A stretch of DNA of 64,000 bases, taken from an uncultured Granulosicoccus sp. (GTDB taxonomy: Bacteria > Pseudomonadota > Gammaproteobacteria > Granulosicoccales > Granulosicoccaceae). Below are positions 9,700 through 18,768 of the stretch, piece by piece; the stretch's first letter is position 1; each line of letters starts with the position of its first letter. The notes beneath the pieces are model-generated. The model saw only the letters and a program-made list of their open reading frames with translations, searched no databases and was not told the origin of the DNA. The stretch spans positions 124,001-188,000 of the forward strand of contig CANMQI010000012.1 in NCBI GenBank assembly GCA_947499955.1. The letters run 5' to 3'. Position numbers and translations under genes: made by a program.

Positions 9700-9789
9700 T
9701 TCCAAGTGCGCCTCTGCTGAACTGTTGACTTAATCTTATAAACAGATAATACTCCAAACACACCATAAAACGGAAGGAGGAATCAAGGC

Positions 9790-10764
9790 ATGCGCAAGAG
9801 AAACTCGATTGTCCTGGCGACAGCCATGGGCGTGATGACAGCGACTGTGGCAGGAGCGGCGCTGGCAGAAGACAAACTGATTGTTGCCATCTACAAGAGT
9901 GGCACTCAGCAGTATTTCATTGATCAGGGCGAGGGCTTTAGCCGCGCGGCTGAAGAGCTTGGTTATGAAGCGCGCATCATCAACGTGGAAATGGATTCGA
10001 ATCTGGCCATCACCGCCGTGTCCGATGCCATTGCAGCCGGTGCCAGGGGAATCGGTATTACAGCGCCCGACCAGTCTCTCGGGCCTGCCATCGCCACGGC
10101 TGCCGCTGACGCCGGTGTGGTGCTTATTGCCACTGATGACCCCTTGACCGACTCGCAGGGTGGAGCGGTACCGTTTGCCGGATTTGACGGTGTTGCCATG
10201 GGCACCAAGGTGGGTGAACGAGCCGGCCAGTTGCTGGCGGAGACGGATTGGTTGAGTGGTGACAATTACGGCATCATGAGCGTGGAAGTCCAGACCTTGT
10301 CCGTGTGCAATGATCGGACGGGTGCTGCGCAGGCACAGCTTGTTGCCGCAGGTGGCAGCGCCGATAAGGTCATATCGGTCACTTACGATGGCACAGCCGA
10401 TGCCGCCTTGAGTGCGGCAGGACCTGTCATCACCGCCAACCCCGGAGTGGACCACTGGGTGGTCTATGCCTGTAACGATGAAGGCGTACTCGGGGCAACC
10501 AATTCGTTGAAGAACGCAGGCTTTGGAGCGGACGATGTCATCGCCGTCGGTCTGGGTGCCTACGAGGCTTGTCGCCCCTGGAAAGCGGGTATCGAAACCG
10601 GATTCAAGGCTGCGCTGTATATCAGTGGCGTCGATGTGGGGGACGCAGCAGCCCGAGCGCTGATCAATTCCATCGAGACTGGAGAGCCACTGCCTGCAAT
10701 GAGTGTGGCGAATACCACCATCGTTGCCCCGGACACCTACGCCGACATCATGTCGTGTGACTGA
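9790..10764 (+). CDS. Sugar ABC transporter substrate-binding protein, AraF-like
   Basis: The protein has 324 residues with a signal peptide (about residues 1-26, ending GAALA before EDKLIVAIYKSGTQQYF). It has a periplasmic-binding-protein fold of the L-arabinose-binding type: the AIAAGARGIGITAPDQ strand-helix and a conserved ligand region with WVVYACNDEG. A strong ribosome binding site (AAGGAGG at 9774-9780) precedes the ATG by 9 bases, consistent with high expression of the binding protein. First gene of the sugar operon. L-arabinose or a galactose-type sugar is likely; the exact ligand is not proven. Confidence 0.85.
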   Translation: MRKRNSIVLATAMGVMTATVAGAALAEDKLIVAIYKSGTQQYFIDQGEGFSRAAEELGYEARIINVEMDSNLAITAVSDAIAAGARGIGITAPDQSLGPAIATAAADAGVVLIATDDPLTDSQGGAVPFAGFDGVAMGTKVGERAGQLLAETDWLSGDNYGIMSVEVQTLSVCNDRTGAAQAQLVAAGGSADKVISVTYDGTADAALSAAGPVITANPGVDHWVVYACNDEGVLGATNSLKNAGFGADDVIAVGLGAYEACRPWKAGIETGFKAALYISGVDVGDAAARALINSIETGEPLPAMSVANTTIVAPDTYADIMSCD

Positions 10765-10828
10765 AGGTATCGCGAGTGGGTCTGATAACGGCCCACTCTT
10801 GTACTGTTGCCTGGAGCCATCAGCAAAC

Positions 10829-12328
10829 ATGCAAGACCCCATTCTGGAAATTCGTGATGTCGGCAAGTCCTTTCCCGGCGTAAAGGCATTGTCGAACCTC
10901 TCCATGAGCGTTCACCGGGGAGAGATCGTGGCCTTTGTCGGTGAGAACGGTGCCGGCAAGTCCACCTTGTTGAAGATTCTCAGTGGTGACTACCAACTGG
11001 ATGAAGGCTCGGTACTGCTCGACGGTGTCGAAGCCAGCCATGCCAGTCCACTGGAGGCCCGTCTGGCAGGTTTTCGGCTGGTCAGGCAGGAGCCCGAGAT
11101 CGTGCCTGACATATCGGTTGCCGAAAATATCTTCATCGGTGAATACCCCAGACGCTCGGGTGGACGCGTCGACTTTGTCCAGATGCGCAATACCGTCACC
11201 GACATGTTGCGTCGCTACGGTTTCTGGGGGCTGGTGGATATCGATGCATCCGGTCGCAGTCTGTCGCCCGCGCAGATGCATATCGTTGAAATCATGCGAG
11301 CGCTCAAACAGGGCGTGAAGGTGGTGGCCTTCGATGAGCCAACCTCATCATTGACGCATGATGAAACCGAACGATTATATGAATTGATCCGCCAGCTCAA
11401 GGCCGATGGTCTGGGCATCATCTATGTGTCTCACCGGCTTCACGAAGTCATGGAAATCTCCGACCGGGTAGCCGTGTTGAAAGACGGTGTTCCCACGGGA
11501 GATCTGAAAACTGCTGACACCACCGAAGCCCATATCGTCAGCCTGATGGTCGGGCGCGAACTGGAGCACGGCTTCAAGCGTGAAGAAACCACGCGCGATG
11601 AGGTTGTTCTGGAGGTGGAAGGCTTGTCCAGTCGTTGGCATGACAACATCAGTTTCCGCATACGGGCCGGCGAAATCGTCGGGTTTGCAGGCCTGGTGGG
11701 TGCTGGCAGAACGGAGCTTGCCAAGGTACTGTTCGGCGAATACCAGAAGCAGGCCGGTGTGGTTCGCATCTGTGGCCAGGAGACTCGCATCAGAAGTCCG
11801 GCCGATGCCATTGCCGCCAGCATTGGTTTTGCGCCCGAGAATCGCAAGGCCGAAGGTCTGATACTGGTTCGTTCGGTCATCGAAAATGCCTCCATGGCCG
11901 TGTACTCGGCATTGTCCCGGTTCGGGGTGCTGCGCAATCAGCAGATGATCTCGGCAGTCTCACCCTTTATCGAGCGACTGGAAATCAAGACACCGTCGCT
12001 GACTCAGGATGTCGGCAAGCTCTCCGGTGGTAATCAGCAGAAAGTGGTACTGGCTCGCTGGCTGGCAGCCAATCCGCGCTTGCTGATTCTGGATGAGCCG
12101 ACGCGCGCCGTCGATGTCGGCGCCAAGATGGAAATCTACCGTCTGATGGACATGCTGGCGCGAGAGGGCATGGCCATCATGATGATTTCTTCCGAGATGC
12201 CGGAACTGATCTCCATGTCCGATCGCATCATCGTCATGAACAACCAAAAGATTTCGCAGCCTGTCGAGAAATGCGATGCCACTGAAGAGCGCATCGTCAA
12301 CATGGCTCTGGGCACGGCTACCGCGTGA
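10829..12328 (+). CDS. Sugar ABC transporter ATP-binding protein, AraG-like
   Basis: The 499-residue protein is a tandem ATPase typical of monosaccharide importers (RbsA/AraG/MglA class). The first domain has Walker A GENGAGKST and VVAFDEPTSSL. The second has the characteristic degenerate Walker A (GLVGAGRTE), with LSGGNQQKVVLARWL and LLILDEPTRAVDVG. The ATG at 10829 starts MQDPILEIRDVGKSFPGV, which matches the family. The frame is open further upstream but without family similarity. It lies between the binding-protein and permease genes. Confidence 0.9.
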   Translation: MQDPILEIRDVGKSFPGVKALSNLSMSVHRGEIVAFVGENGAGKSTLLKILSGDYQLDEGSVLLDGVEASHASPLEARLAGFRLVRQEPEIVPDISVAENIFIGEYPRRSGGRVDFVQMRNTVTDMLRRYGFWGLVDIDASGRSLSPAQMHIVEIMRALKQGVKVVAFDEPTSSLTHDETERLYELIRQLKADGLGIIYVSHRLHEVMEISDRVAVLKDGVPTGDLKTADTTEAHIVSLMVGRELEHGFKREETTRDEVVLEVEGLSSRWHDNISFRIRAGEIVGFAGLVGAGRTELAKVLFGEYQKQAGVVRICGQETRIRSPADAIAASIGFAPENRKAEGLILVRSVIENASMAVYSALSRFGVLRNQQMISAVSPFIERLEIKTPSLTQDVGKLSGGNQQKVVLARWLAANPRLLILDEPTRAVDVGAKMEIYRLMDMLAREGMAIMMISSEMPELISMSDRIIVMNNQKISQPVEKCDATEERIVNMALGTATA

Positions 12329-12381
12329 ATCAGCAACCGATAACTACAGCACCTATGAGCGCAACCACTCAGGAAGTCACG

Positions 12382-13407
12382 ATGAACAAGCCGGACGGCT
12401 TTCTCAAACGCATCATGCAGGCCATTGGAGCCGAGAACCTGTCTCTGATCATTGCGCTGCTTGCCATGGTCGCGCTGATAGCCTCGCAGACAGAGTTCTT
12501 TTTCTCGGCGCGCAATCTGTTCAACATTGCCCAGAACATGGCGGTCGTCGGTTTGATCGCGGTGGGCATGACTCTGGTCATCGTGTCAGCCGGGCTGGAT
12601 ATCTCGGTCGGTTCCATTGCCGGTTGTGCCTCGGTCATGACGGCTCTGGTGGTGGTCAGTACCGGCTCGGTTCTCGCCGGTATCGGCATCAGTCTGCTGG
12701 TGGGGTTGGCGCTGGGTCTGGTCAATGCCGGCATCATCAGTTTCCTGCGCGTCAATCCGGTGGTGGCAACTCTGGCAACCTTTTCGGCCTTCAGAGGCAT
12801 CGCGTTCCTGATTGCCCCCGGTGGTCGTCCCGTGGGTGTACTGGATCCGACCTTTGCCCAGCTGGGCTCGGGCAGACTGTTCCAGATGGGTGAGTTCCCC
12901 GGTGTGCCGGTCGCCTTTGTCATTCTGCTGGTAGTGGCGCTCGGTGCACACTTTGTCATGAGCACAACCGTGTTCGGCCGCTCCATCTATTCCATGGGCG
13001 GTAATCCGGTCGCCGCACGTCTCGCCGGTATCAACCTGACGCGCATGCGGTTTGCCATCTATGCCATATCCGGAGCGCTGTCAGGCCTGGCTGGCGCCAT
13101 CGTGACGGCACGTACCAGTTCCGGCCAGCCGGCTTCCGGTACTCAGGGGCTTGAGCTGGAAGCCATCACTGCGGTCTTTCTCGGTGGTGCGCTACTGGCA
13201 GGTGGCAAGGGGACGATCGTGGGTTCCATGCTTGCGGTACTGTTGTTGGCAACCCTGTCGAATGGCATGAATCTGCTGGGTATTCCCACCTTCTATCAGC
13301 TGGTGGCCAAGGGCCTGTTGCTGGTGCTGGCGGTTGCCATTGGTCAATGGCGTATGGCTCATGCAGAGCGCGTGCAGGCTCGCCTGACATCGACGGGGGC
13401 GACGTGA
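12382..13407 (+). CDS. Sugar ABC transporter permease, AraH-like
   Basis: The protein (341 aa from this start) is very hydrophobic, with eight or more membrane segments. It has the sugar permease hallmarks GLDISVGSIAG and MGGNPVAARLAGI. The ATG at 12382 follows AGGAAG by 5 bases. A GTG at 12325 overlapping the araG-like stop and an ATG at 12355 are alternatives. Its stop overlaps the next gene by 4 bases, so transporter and enzymes appear co-translated. Confidence 0.88.
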   Translation: MNKPDGFLKRIMQAIGAENLSLIIALLAMVALIASQTEFFFSARNLFNIAQNMAVVGLIAVGMTLVIVSAGLDISVGSIAGCASVMTALVVVSTGSVLAGIGISLLVGLALGLVNAGIISFLRVNPVVATLATFSAFRGIAFLIAPGGRPVGVLDPTFAQLGSGRLFQMGEFPGVPVAFVILLVVALGAHFVMSTTVFGRSIYSMGGNPVAARLAGINLTRMRFAIYAISGALSGLAGAIVTARTSSGQPASGTQGLELEAITAVFLGGALLAGGKGTIVGSMLAVLLLATLSNGMNLLGIPTFYQLVAKGLLLVLAVAIGQWRMAHAERVQARLTSTGAT

Positions 13408-14315
13408 TCAAGCAGGCACTCATCACACTGGCCTCTGATCGACTTCGGGTCAGTGTCGCCCCGGGGTTCGGAGCAAGGGTGACAGAGCTGGTGGATCTGG
13501 CAACCGGACGTAACTGGCTGGTGCCGGGACCGACTGTTGGCAGCCCGGATAACGATGCGCATTATCTGGGTGAGGAAGCACGCGGTTGGGATGAGTGTTT
13601 TCCCACGGTGGCACCTTGCATTCATACAGGCTGGCCGGAACCCTTGCGCGATCACGGCGAGATCTGGGGCAGAGACACCCATTGCGAGCTCTCTGATGCG
13701 GGCATCATGTCCAGCAGCCGAGTGGGTGATTGTCAATTCACGCGATGGCTGACGCTGCACGGCAATGCCATCACACTCCGCTACTGCGTTGAAAACCAGG
13801 GCAATCGACCGCTGCCCTGGATGTGGAGTCAGCATTGTCTGCTGGCCACCCGGCCCGGTGACCGCCTGTTCCTGAAAGGGGTCGACGGAGCCTTGCAGGT
13901 ATCTGCTGCCACGGGTCGCGACTCTGATACGAAATCGACTTTTCACTGGCCCGCTTTCGATGAGCAGCATCCTGATCTGGATGACCCCGATGGGCATCAT
14001 TCACCCTGGGCCTGCAAGGCTTATGGGGCGGTGGAAGAGAGCTGTAAGGCCGGTATGTACAGTGAACGAGAATCGATCAGCTTTCACTGGGAAAAGTCGC
14101 AGATGCCTTATGTCGGTGTCTGGTTGAACCATGGCGCCTGGCCCCCAGACAAGCCCGTTCATCAAATCGCGTTTGAACCCACCTCGGCGCCCGCAGACGA
14201 TCTACTCAGCGCGAGCACCGCCGGGCATGCGCGAATCCTGTCTGCCGGTTCGACGCATGAGTGGACCTTGTCAATTCATCTGAATGAAACAGCTGGTATA
14301 CCAACAACAGCATGA
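13404..14315 (+). CDS. Aldose 1-epimerase-like / galactose mutarotase-superfamily protein
   Basis: The 303-residue protein has the galactose-mutarotase-like beta-sandwich pattern. An early region VSVAPGFGARVTELVDLATG is followed by RGWDECFPTVAPC, a central DHGEIWGR histidine region and a late segment IAFEPTSAPADDL. Such proteins interconvert sugar anomers, which would supply the anomer used by the dehydrogenase. The GTG start at 13404 overlaps the permease stop, and the stop overlaps the dehydratase start. Assignment to a particular epimerase family is uncertain; members of this group are often annotated DUF4432 or aldose epimerase. Confidence 0.7.
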   Translation: MIKQALITLASDRLRVSVAPGFGARVTELVDLATGRNWLVPGPTVGSPDNDAHYLGEEARGWDECFPTVAPCIHTGWPEPLRDHGEIWGRDTHCELSDAGIMSSSRVGDCQFTRWLTLHGNAITLRYCVENQGNRPLPWMWSQHCLLATRPGDRLFLKGVDGALQVSAATGRDSDTKSTFHWPAFDEQHPDLDDPDGHHSPWACKAYGAVEESCKAGMYSERESISFHWEKSQMPYVGVWLNHGAWPPDKPVHQIAFEPTSAPADDLLSASTAGHARILSAGSTHEWTLSIHLNETAGIPTTA

Positions 14316-15460
14316 AAATCACTGCACTCAAGACCTTCCTCGTGGCGCCTCGCTGGCTGTTTCTGAAAATCGAGACCGATGACGGTTTGTCGGGTTGGGG
14401 CGAGCCGGTACTCGAAGGCCATGCGCAGACCCTGGCAGCGAAGATCGAAGAGCTTGAAGATTTCCTGATCGGCCGCGATCCGCTGAATATCGAGGATACC
14501 TGGCAGATGCTGTATCGCAACGGATGCTATCGCGGCGGACCGGTGCTGATGAGCGCCCTGGCGGGAATCGACATGGCTCTGTGGGATATCAAGGGCAAGT
14601 TTCACGATGCACCGGTGCATGCCTTGTTGGGTGGGCCGGTTCGACAGAAGATTCGTTCCTATTGCTGGATTGGAGGTGATCGCCCGGAGAACCTGATTGC
14701 AGATGCCCATGCGCTCATGGCCAACGGTTATGACGCCTGCAAGATGAATGTCTGCAGTGAGCTGCAGATTGTCGATCGGCACGCCGCGGTCGATGCCGTC
14801 ATCAAACAGATGTTCGAACTGCGAGAGGCTGTCGGGCCGGGGTTCGACCTGGCTTTCGATTTTCACGGCCGTGTGCATGCGCCCATGGCGCGCATTCTGC
14901 TCAAGGAACTCGAACCCTTGCGTCCCTTGTTTGTCGAGGATGCGGTGGTATCCGCGCAGGTGGATGTCATGGCGGATCTGTCTCGAAGTACAACCATCCC
15001 CCTGTGTATCGGCGAACGCCTGCATTCACGTTACGACTTCAAGCCCGTGTTTGAAAAACGGGCTGCCAGCGTGATCAACCCTGACACCGCGCATGTGGGC
15101 GGCATCAGCGAAATGGTGCGCATTGGGCACTGGGCCGAGGCCTACGATGTGGCTCTGGCGCCGCATTGTCCCCTGGGGCCGATTGCACTGGCTGCCAGTC
15201 TGCAGGTGGATGCCGTTTGCCACAATGCCTTCATTCAGGAACAGAGCCTGGGTATTCACTACAACCAGGGGGGAGATCTCAACGACTACCTGGAAGCGGA
15301 CAGTCGATTCGACTGCAAGGATGGCCACCTGAATATACCGACGGGGCCGGGTCTGGGGATCAAGGTGAATGAGGACGTCGTCATCGAACAGGCCGCCAGG
15401 GGACACCGATGGCGCGCACCCGTGTGGCGCCATCAGGATGGTTCCATCGCTGAGTGGTAG
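14312..15460 (+). CDS. D-galactonate dehydratase family protein (enolase superfamily), DgoD-like
   Basis: The protein has 382 residues and by eye aligns end to end with E. coli DgoD. Shared parts include PRWLFLKIETDDG, MSALAGIDMALWDIKGK, the metal-ligand strand FDFHGRVHAPMA, GERLHSRYDFK, the catalytic-histidine loop APHCPLGPIALAA, and the C-terminus WRHQDGSIAEW. The usual EEPV strand reads VEDAVV but keeps the metal-binding Glu. The expected reaction is dehydration of an aldonate (such as D-galactonate) to the 2-keto-3-deoxy acid. Last gene of the sugar operon, overlapping the previous gene by 4 bases. Because neighbouring genes look arabinose-like, a related aldonate (arabinonate or fuconate) is possible. 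Confidence 0.85.
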   Translation: MKITALKTFLVAPRWLFLKIETDDGLSGWGEPVLEGHAQTLAAKIEELEDFLIGRDPLNIEDTWQMLYRNGCYRGGPVLMSALAGIDMALWDIKGKFHDAPVHALLGGPVRQKIRSYCWIGGDRPENLIADAHALMANGYDACKMNVCSELQIVDRHAAVDAVIKQMFELREAVGPGFDLAFDFHGRVHAPMARILLKELEPLRPLFVEDAVVSAQVDVMADLSRSTTIPLCIGERLHSRYDFKPVFEKRAASVINPDTAHVGGISEMVRIGHWAEAYDVALAPHCPLGPIALAASLQVDAVCHNAFIQEQSLGIHYNQGGDLNDYLEADSRFDCKDGHLNIPTGPGLGIKVNEDVVIEQAARGHRWRAPVWRHQDGSIAEW

Positions 15461-15570
15461 TGGCTGGCGGTTCGCTGCCGTCCGCGGCGCGCCTGCACCT
15501 TGTTCGAGCTCAGTGCGCACCGCTTGGTCACGTCAGGCACGGACACCAGGCGTGGTTTCCCATGGACTCC

Positions 15571-15999
15571 TCAGTCGTGGGCCGGCTGCGGCTCCATGGG
15601 GAAAACCACATCGTAAATCCAGTTGAAGCAGAACGAGTACACGAGATAGAACATTGCCAGCGCAGCATCCAGAATCAGTGCATTCAGCACAGAGATCTGA
15701 AGATACCAGGCAATGAAAGGCAGTAATACCAGCAACAGGCCAATTTCAAACAGCACCGAGTTGGCTATGCGCTGGCTGACTGATTTGCGTGCATGCCCTT
15801 GACGTCGCAGTAGCGCCAGATCGAACAGGTAGTTGAAGACGTAGACCCAGAGCGTGGCGATGACCGAGCCGACAATGGCAACGACGCCGATGCTCTGTAG
15901 CGGCATGTCGAACAGTACTATGCCCGTCGACACGACAATCAGAAAACCGATGAATTCAAAGGAAACAGCGTGACGGATGCGATCTGCGACAGTGCGCAT
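15571..15999 (-). CDS. PACE-family efflux transporter (bacterial transmembrane pair)
   Basis: The 142-residue protein has four membrane segments arranged as two tandem BTP repeats. Each repeat begins with an R-x-x-x-x-x-x-x-F-E pattern (RIRHAVSFE near residue 8 and RIANSVLFE near residue 77), including the conserved membrane-embedded Glu. Members such as AceI export small amphipathic compounds such as chlorhexidine or natural polyamines by proton exchange. It is a lone gene in the inner membrane. Its physiological substrate is unknown. Confidence 0.85.
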   Translation of the reverse strand: MRTVADRIRHAVSFEFIGFLIVVSTGIVLFDMPLQSIGVVAIVGSVIATLWVYVFNYLFDLALLRRQGHARKSVSQRIANSVLFEIGLLLVLLPFIAWYLQISVLNALILDAALAMFYLVYSFCFNWIYDVVFPMEPQPAHD

Positions 16000-16578
16000 G
16001 GCATTCTCCCGATTGATGCTTCGGGTCGTCCCGATGGAAAGGTGACACAGACACAGGTCGTCCTGGCTGGATTGTCGAGTATGGGGTGGGCTACGAAGGC
16101 TTGCAAGGGGTTGAGGTCTGCGTTGGCAGTGGTTCGGGTGGCAAGGTGTTGGTATCGGGCATCATGTATTGCCGTGCGTTTTGTTGCGCTGCGAAGGGGC
16201 TCGCTTCGGGCAGCGGCGGCCGGTATCTGTATCGGCGCAGTAACTGCCATGCGCTACTACCTGTGCGGCACTGCCCGTGCGGCACTACCCGTGCGGCACT
16301 ACCCGTGTGGCACTGCCCGTGCGGCACTGCCCGTGCGGCACTGCCCGTGCGGCACTACCCATGTGGCACTACCCGTGCGGCACTACGTGTGCGGCACTAC
16401 CCGTGCGGACCGTCGATTACCGCTCATGATTTATATGGCTGTCTAGTTGGTCACAGAATGGTACGAATTTTCTGCTCGACGCTGTCCGTTGTGGCGGATC
16501 CACCAGACGGCGCATACCAGCAGGCTTCGCTTGTTGATAACATCGAATCACGTCTCTTCCGTCTGGAGTTCAACAACC
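16000..16578. other. Long intergenic region holding a minisatellite
   Basis: This 579-base stretch lies between the divergent PACE and NUDIX genes. It holds the 14-bp tandem repeat at 16263-16402 described separately. Open frames run through it in several registers, but they are carried by the repeat and have no protein-like composition. I see no RNA gene. Confidence 0.55.
16263..16402. repeat. 14-bp tandem repeat, 10 copies
   Basis: The unit is GTGCGGCACTRCCC, repeated ten times without spacers. Most variation is A/G at position 11, plus a few single changes (for example GTGTGG at 16305 and ATGTGG at 16361). A degenerate copy at 16249-16262 precedes the array. Absence of unique spacers and the short unit exclude CRISPR. 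Confidence 0.95.
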
Positions 16579-17163
16579 ATGTCCGAGCCAGAACTGCGCC
16601 GTGTCGATTCTCGAGTCGTCTACAGGAATCGATGGATGACGGTCAGGGAAGACCGTGTCAGACGTATCAGCGGGGAGGATGGCCTGTTCGGCATCGTGGA
16701 CAAGCCGGATTTTTCACTGATCGTTCCTTTCGATGGCGAGCGTTTCCATCTGGTGCAGCAGTATCGCTATCCGGTGGATGGTCGTTTCTGGGAGTTTCCA
16801 CAAGGATCTCTGGAAGGCGAACCCGACGCATCGCCAGAAGCGGTGGCAACGGTAGAACTGCAACAGGAGACGGGCATCATCGCGGGCAAGCTTGAACCGC
16901 TTGGCAAGCTGTTTCAGGCATACGGCTATTCCAATCAAGGCGTCCATGTGTTCCTTGCAACCGGCTTGCAGGAAGGGGAGGCCAATCCCGAGGCGGAAGA
17001 GCATGGCATGATTAACGGCTCGTTCAGTCGCCGGGAGTGCGAAGCCTTGATTGACGAGGGGTCCATCGCCGATCTGGCCACCCTGGCCGCATTCCACCTG
17101 TTTGATCGTCACGCAAGACGCTGGGGCGGAGATAACGTTGCAGGAATGCAAACAAGCTTGTGA
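16579..17163 (+). CDS. NUDIX hydrolase
   Basis: The 194-residue protein has the nudix fold pattern of the ADP-sugar pyrophosphatase group: VQQYRYPVDGRFWEFPQGSL followed by a nudix box region ending VELQQETGI. The box is divergent. The usual REUxEExGU reads V-E-L-Q-Q-E-T-G-I, so Arg and one of the metal-binding glutamates are replaced (by Val and Gln), and the upstream Glu position is not obvious. The ATG at 16579 begins MSEPELRRVDSRVVYRNRWM, where homology starts. The substrate (ADP-ribose, nucleoside sugar or other) cannot be told, and reduced activity is possible. Confidence 0.75.
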   Translation: MSEPELRRVDSRVVYRNRWMTVREDRVRRISGEDGLFGIVDKPDFSLIVPFDGERFHLVQQYRYPVDGRFWEFPQGSLEGEPDASPEAVATVELQQETGIIAGKLEPLGKLFQAYGYSNQGVHVFLATGLQEGEANPEAEEHGMINGSFSRRECEALIDEGSIADLATLAAFHLFDRHARRWGGDNVAGMQTSL

Positions 17164-17265
17164 AGACTTTGTCACAAGGCTGTGAGTGAAAATCCCTGTG
17201 GTAACGTACTTGCGTCAGCCACGAGGGCTGTCACTTCAATTCACATAGCTTGAGAGCCATTCACG

Positions 17266-17712
17266 ATGGGACTATTCGATTTCGCCAAAGACATGGGCAA
17301 GAAACTGTTCGATTCCGAAGATGATGCATCGGACAAGATCAAGCAGACACTGGAAAGCGATAACCCGGGTATAGAAGGCCTGGATGTCTCCTTCGACAAT
17401 GGCAAGGTTTCTCTCAGTGGCAAGGCCGCCTCGGCCGAAGCCATGGAGAAGGCGGTTCTGATGGCTGGCAACGTTCAGGGCGTGACCGATGTCGATGTGT
17501 CGGGGCTGGAAGCGCCTTCGGCCGATGCGGGCGTCGTGTACTACGTCGTCCAGTCCGGCGATTCACTGTCAAAGATTGCCAAGGCCTATCTGGGCGATGC
17601 CATGGCATACCCCACCATCTTCGAAGCCAACCGGGAAGTCATCAAGGATGCCGATCTGATCTATCCGGGGCAGAAGATTCGTATCCCGGGTGGGACTGCA
17701 CCAGCAGCCTGA
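17266..17712 (+). CDS. kbp: Kbp/YgaU-like protein (BON + LysM domains)
   Basis: The protein has 148 residues, nearly the same as E. coli Kbp (149 aa), with the same order: a short MGLFDFAKDMGKKLF N-terminus, a BON domain (about 22-85) and a C-terminal LysM domain (about 90-142, YVVQSGDSLSKIAKAYLGD to YPGQKIRIP). E. coli Kbp is a cytoplasmic potassium-binding protein. There is no signal peptide here either, consistent with that location. It is a lone gene with its own upstream region. Confidence 0.9.
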   Translation: MGLFDFAKDMGKKLFDSEDDASDKIKQTLESDNPGIEGLDVSFDNGKVSLSGKAASAEAMEKAVLMAGNVQGVTDVDVSGLEAPSADAGVVYYVVQSGDSLSKIAKAYLGDAMAYPTIFEANREVIKDADLIYPGQKIRIPGGTAPAA

Positions 17713-17739
17713 TTCTTCAACAGGGCGGGACAGTGTCGA

Positions 17740-18543
17740 GTGGTGGGTAGAAAAGACGACAGGAACAGTGCAGATCACGCCTCTACTTCGGGAAAGAGGC
17801 GTGCCGGGACGCATGAAGTCTCCGATTCCGGGCGCTCTCCTGTACAAGGGCGCGATCACACTGAGCTCAGTTCGCGTAGCGAGGTTGATGCCTTTCTCGA
17901 TGCCGTCAAACAGGCAGCGCCTGCCGCCACCGGCGACGGGCGTGGTCGACTGATCTTCTCTCTGGATGCCACCGCCAGTCGCCAGCGCACCTGGGATCGG
18001 GCCATGGCGCTGCAAAGCGACATGTTCATCCATACGCGTGGCATCGGTTCACTGGATGTGCAGTTGGTCTACTACCGTGGCTACGATGAATGTCGAGCCT
18101 CTCCCTGGTTGAGCGATGCCGACAAGGTCATCGCCATGATGCGCAAGGTCAGCTGTATGGCCGGAACCACGCAGATTGCCCGGGTATTGAAACATTCCTT
18201 GGCCGAATGCCGTTCCAAGGCGGTGCAGGCGCTGGTTTTTGTAGGCGATTGCGTTGAGGAAAACGTGGATGAGCTGGGCGATCTGGCTGGTCAGGCACGT
18301 TTGCTGGGCCTCCCCCTATTCATCTTTCAGGAAGGGTTTGAGCCCAATGCCAGTCGAGCCTTTGCGCAGATGGCGAAGCTGTCCGGTGGTGCGCATTGTC
18401 GTTTCGATCAATCCTCTGCAAGTCAGCTGGGCGATCTGCTGAATGCTGTGGCCGTTTATGCCGCCGGTGGCAAGAAGGCGCTGCAACAGCTGGAGCAGCA
18501 GGGTTCGAATCAGGCCAGGACATTGCTCGAACAGTTGTCCTGA
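17740..18543 (+). CDS. VWA-domain-like protein, function unknown
   Basis: The 267-residue protein is soluble, without signal or membrane segment. From about residue 70 it resembles a von Willebrand factor A fold. The MIDAS-like motif is FSLDATASR (D-x-T-x-S, in place of the usual D-x-S-x-S), followed by VQLVYYRGYDECR and VFVGDCVEENVDEL. The GTG start at 17740 gives a long polar leader; the family-like part begins near SEVDAFLDAV. Such stand-alone VWA proteins are found in proteobacteria, but I know of no defined role. It starts 27 bases after kbp and could be co-transcribed with it. Confidence 0.65.
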   Translation: MVGRKDDRNSADHASTSGKRRAGTHEVSDSGRSPVQGRDHTELSSRSEVDAFLDAVKQAAPAATGDGRGRLIFSLDATASRQRTWDRAMALQSDMFIHTRGIGSLDVQLVYYRGYDECRASPWLSDADKVIAMMRKVSCMAGTTQIARVLKHSLAECRSKAVQALVFVGDCVEENVDELGDLAGQARLLGLPLFIFQEGFEPNASRAFAQMAKLSGGAHCRFDQSSASQLGDLLNAVAVYAAGGKKALQQLEQQGSNQARTLLEQLS

Positions 18544-18570
18544 CCCACAGGCCTGGACCACACTTCCTGC

Positions 18571-18661
18571 GTTCTGCGTTCTGCGTTCTGCGTTCTGCGT
18601 TCTGCGTTCTGCGTTCTGCGTTCTGCGTTCTGCGTTATTCGTTATTCGTTATTCGTTATTC
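18571..18661. repeat. 7-bp tandem repeat, 13 copies in two variants
   Basis: Nine perfect copies of GTTCTGC (18571-18633) are followed by four perfect copies of GTTATTC (18634-18661). The sharp switch between variants suggests successive rounds of slippage expansion. It starts 27 bases after the VWA gene stop. Confidence 0.97.
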
Positions 18662-18713
18662 GTTCAGGCAGTCTGTAGAGCTACCCGTATCGGCAATCTC
18701 CGGCCCGGAACGC

Positions 18714-18746
18714 AAAAGGGCTGGCAATACTGCTGCCAGCCCTTTA
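18714..18746 (-). terminator. Intrinsic terminator of the GH16 gene
   Basis: A perfect 12-bp stem (AAAGGGCTGGCA at 18715-18726 and TGCCAGCCCTTT at 18734-18745) surrounds a 7-base loop. Read on the minus strand, it ends with TTTT. It lies 23 bases past the GH16 stop. Its A/T-flanked symmetry could also stop transcription from the plus strand. Confidence 0.75.
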
Positions 18747-18768
18747 CGACGCTACAAGTCGTCAGCGA

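Noticed and set aside
16263-16402. Possible CRISPR array
   Set aside because: The 14-bp units are directly adjacent with no spacers; the same applies to the other tandem repeats at 18571, 38770 and 49670.
17157-17178. 7-bp inverted repeat at the end of the NUDIX gene as a terminator
   Set aside because: The stem overlaps the stop codon, is short, and has no T-run.
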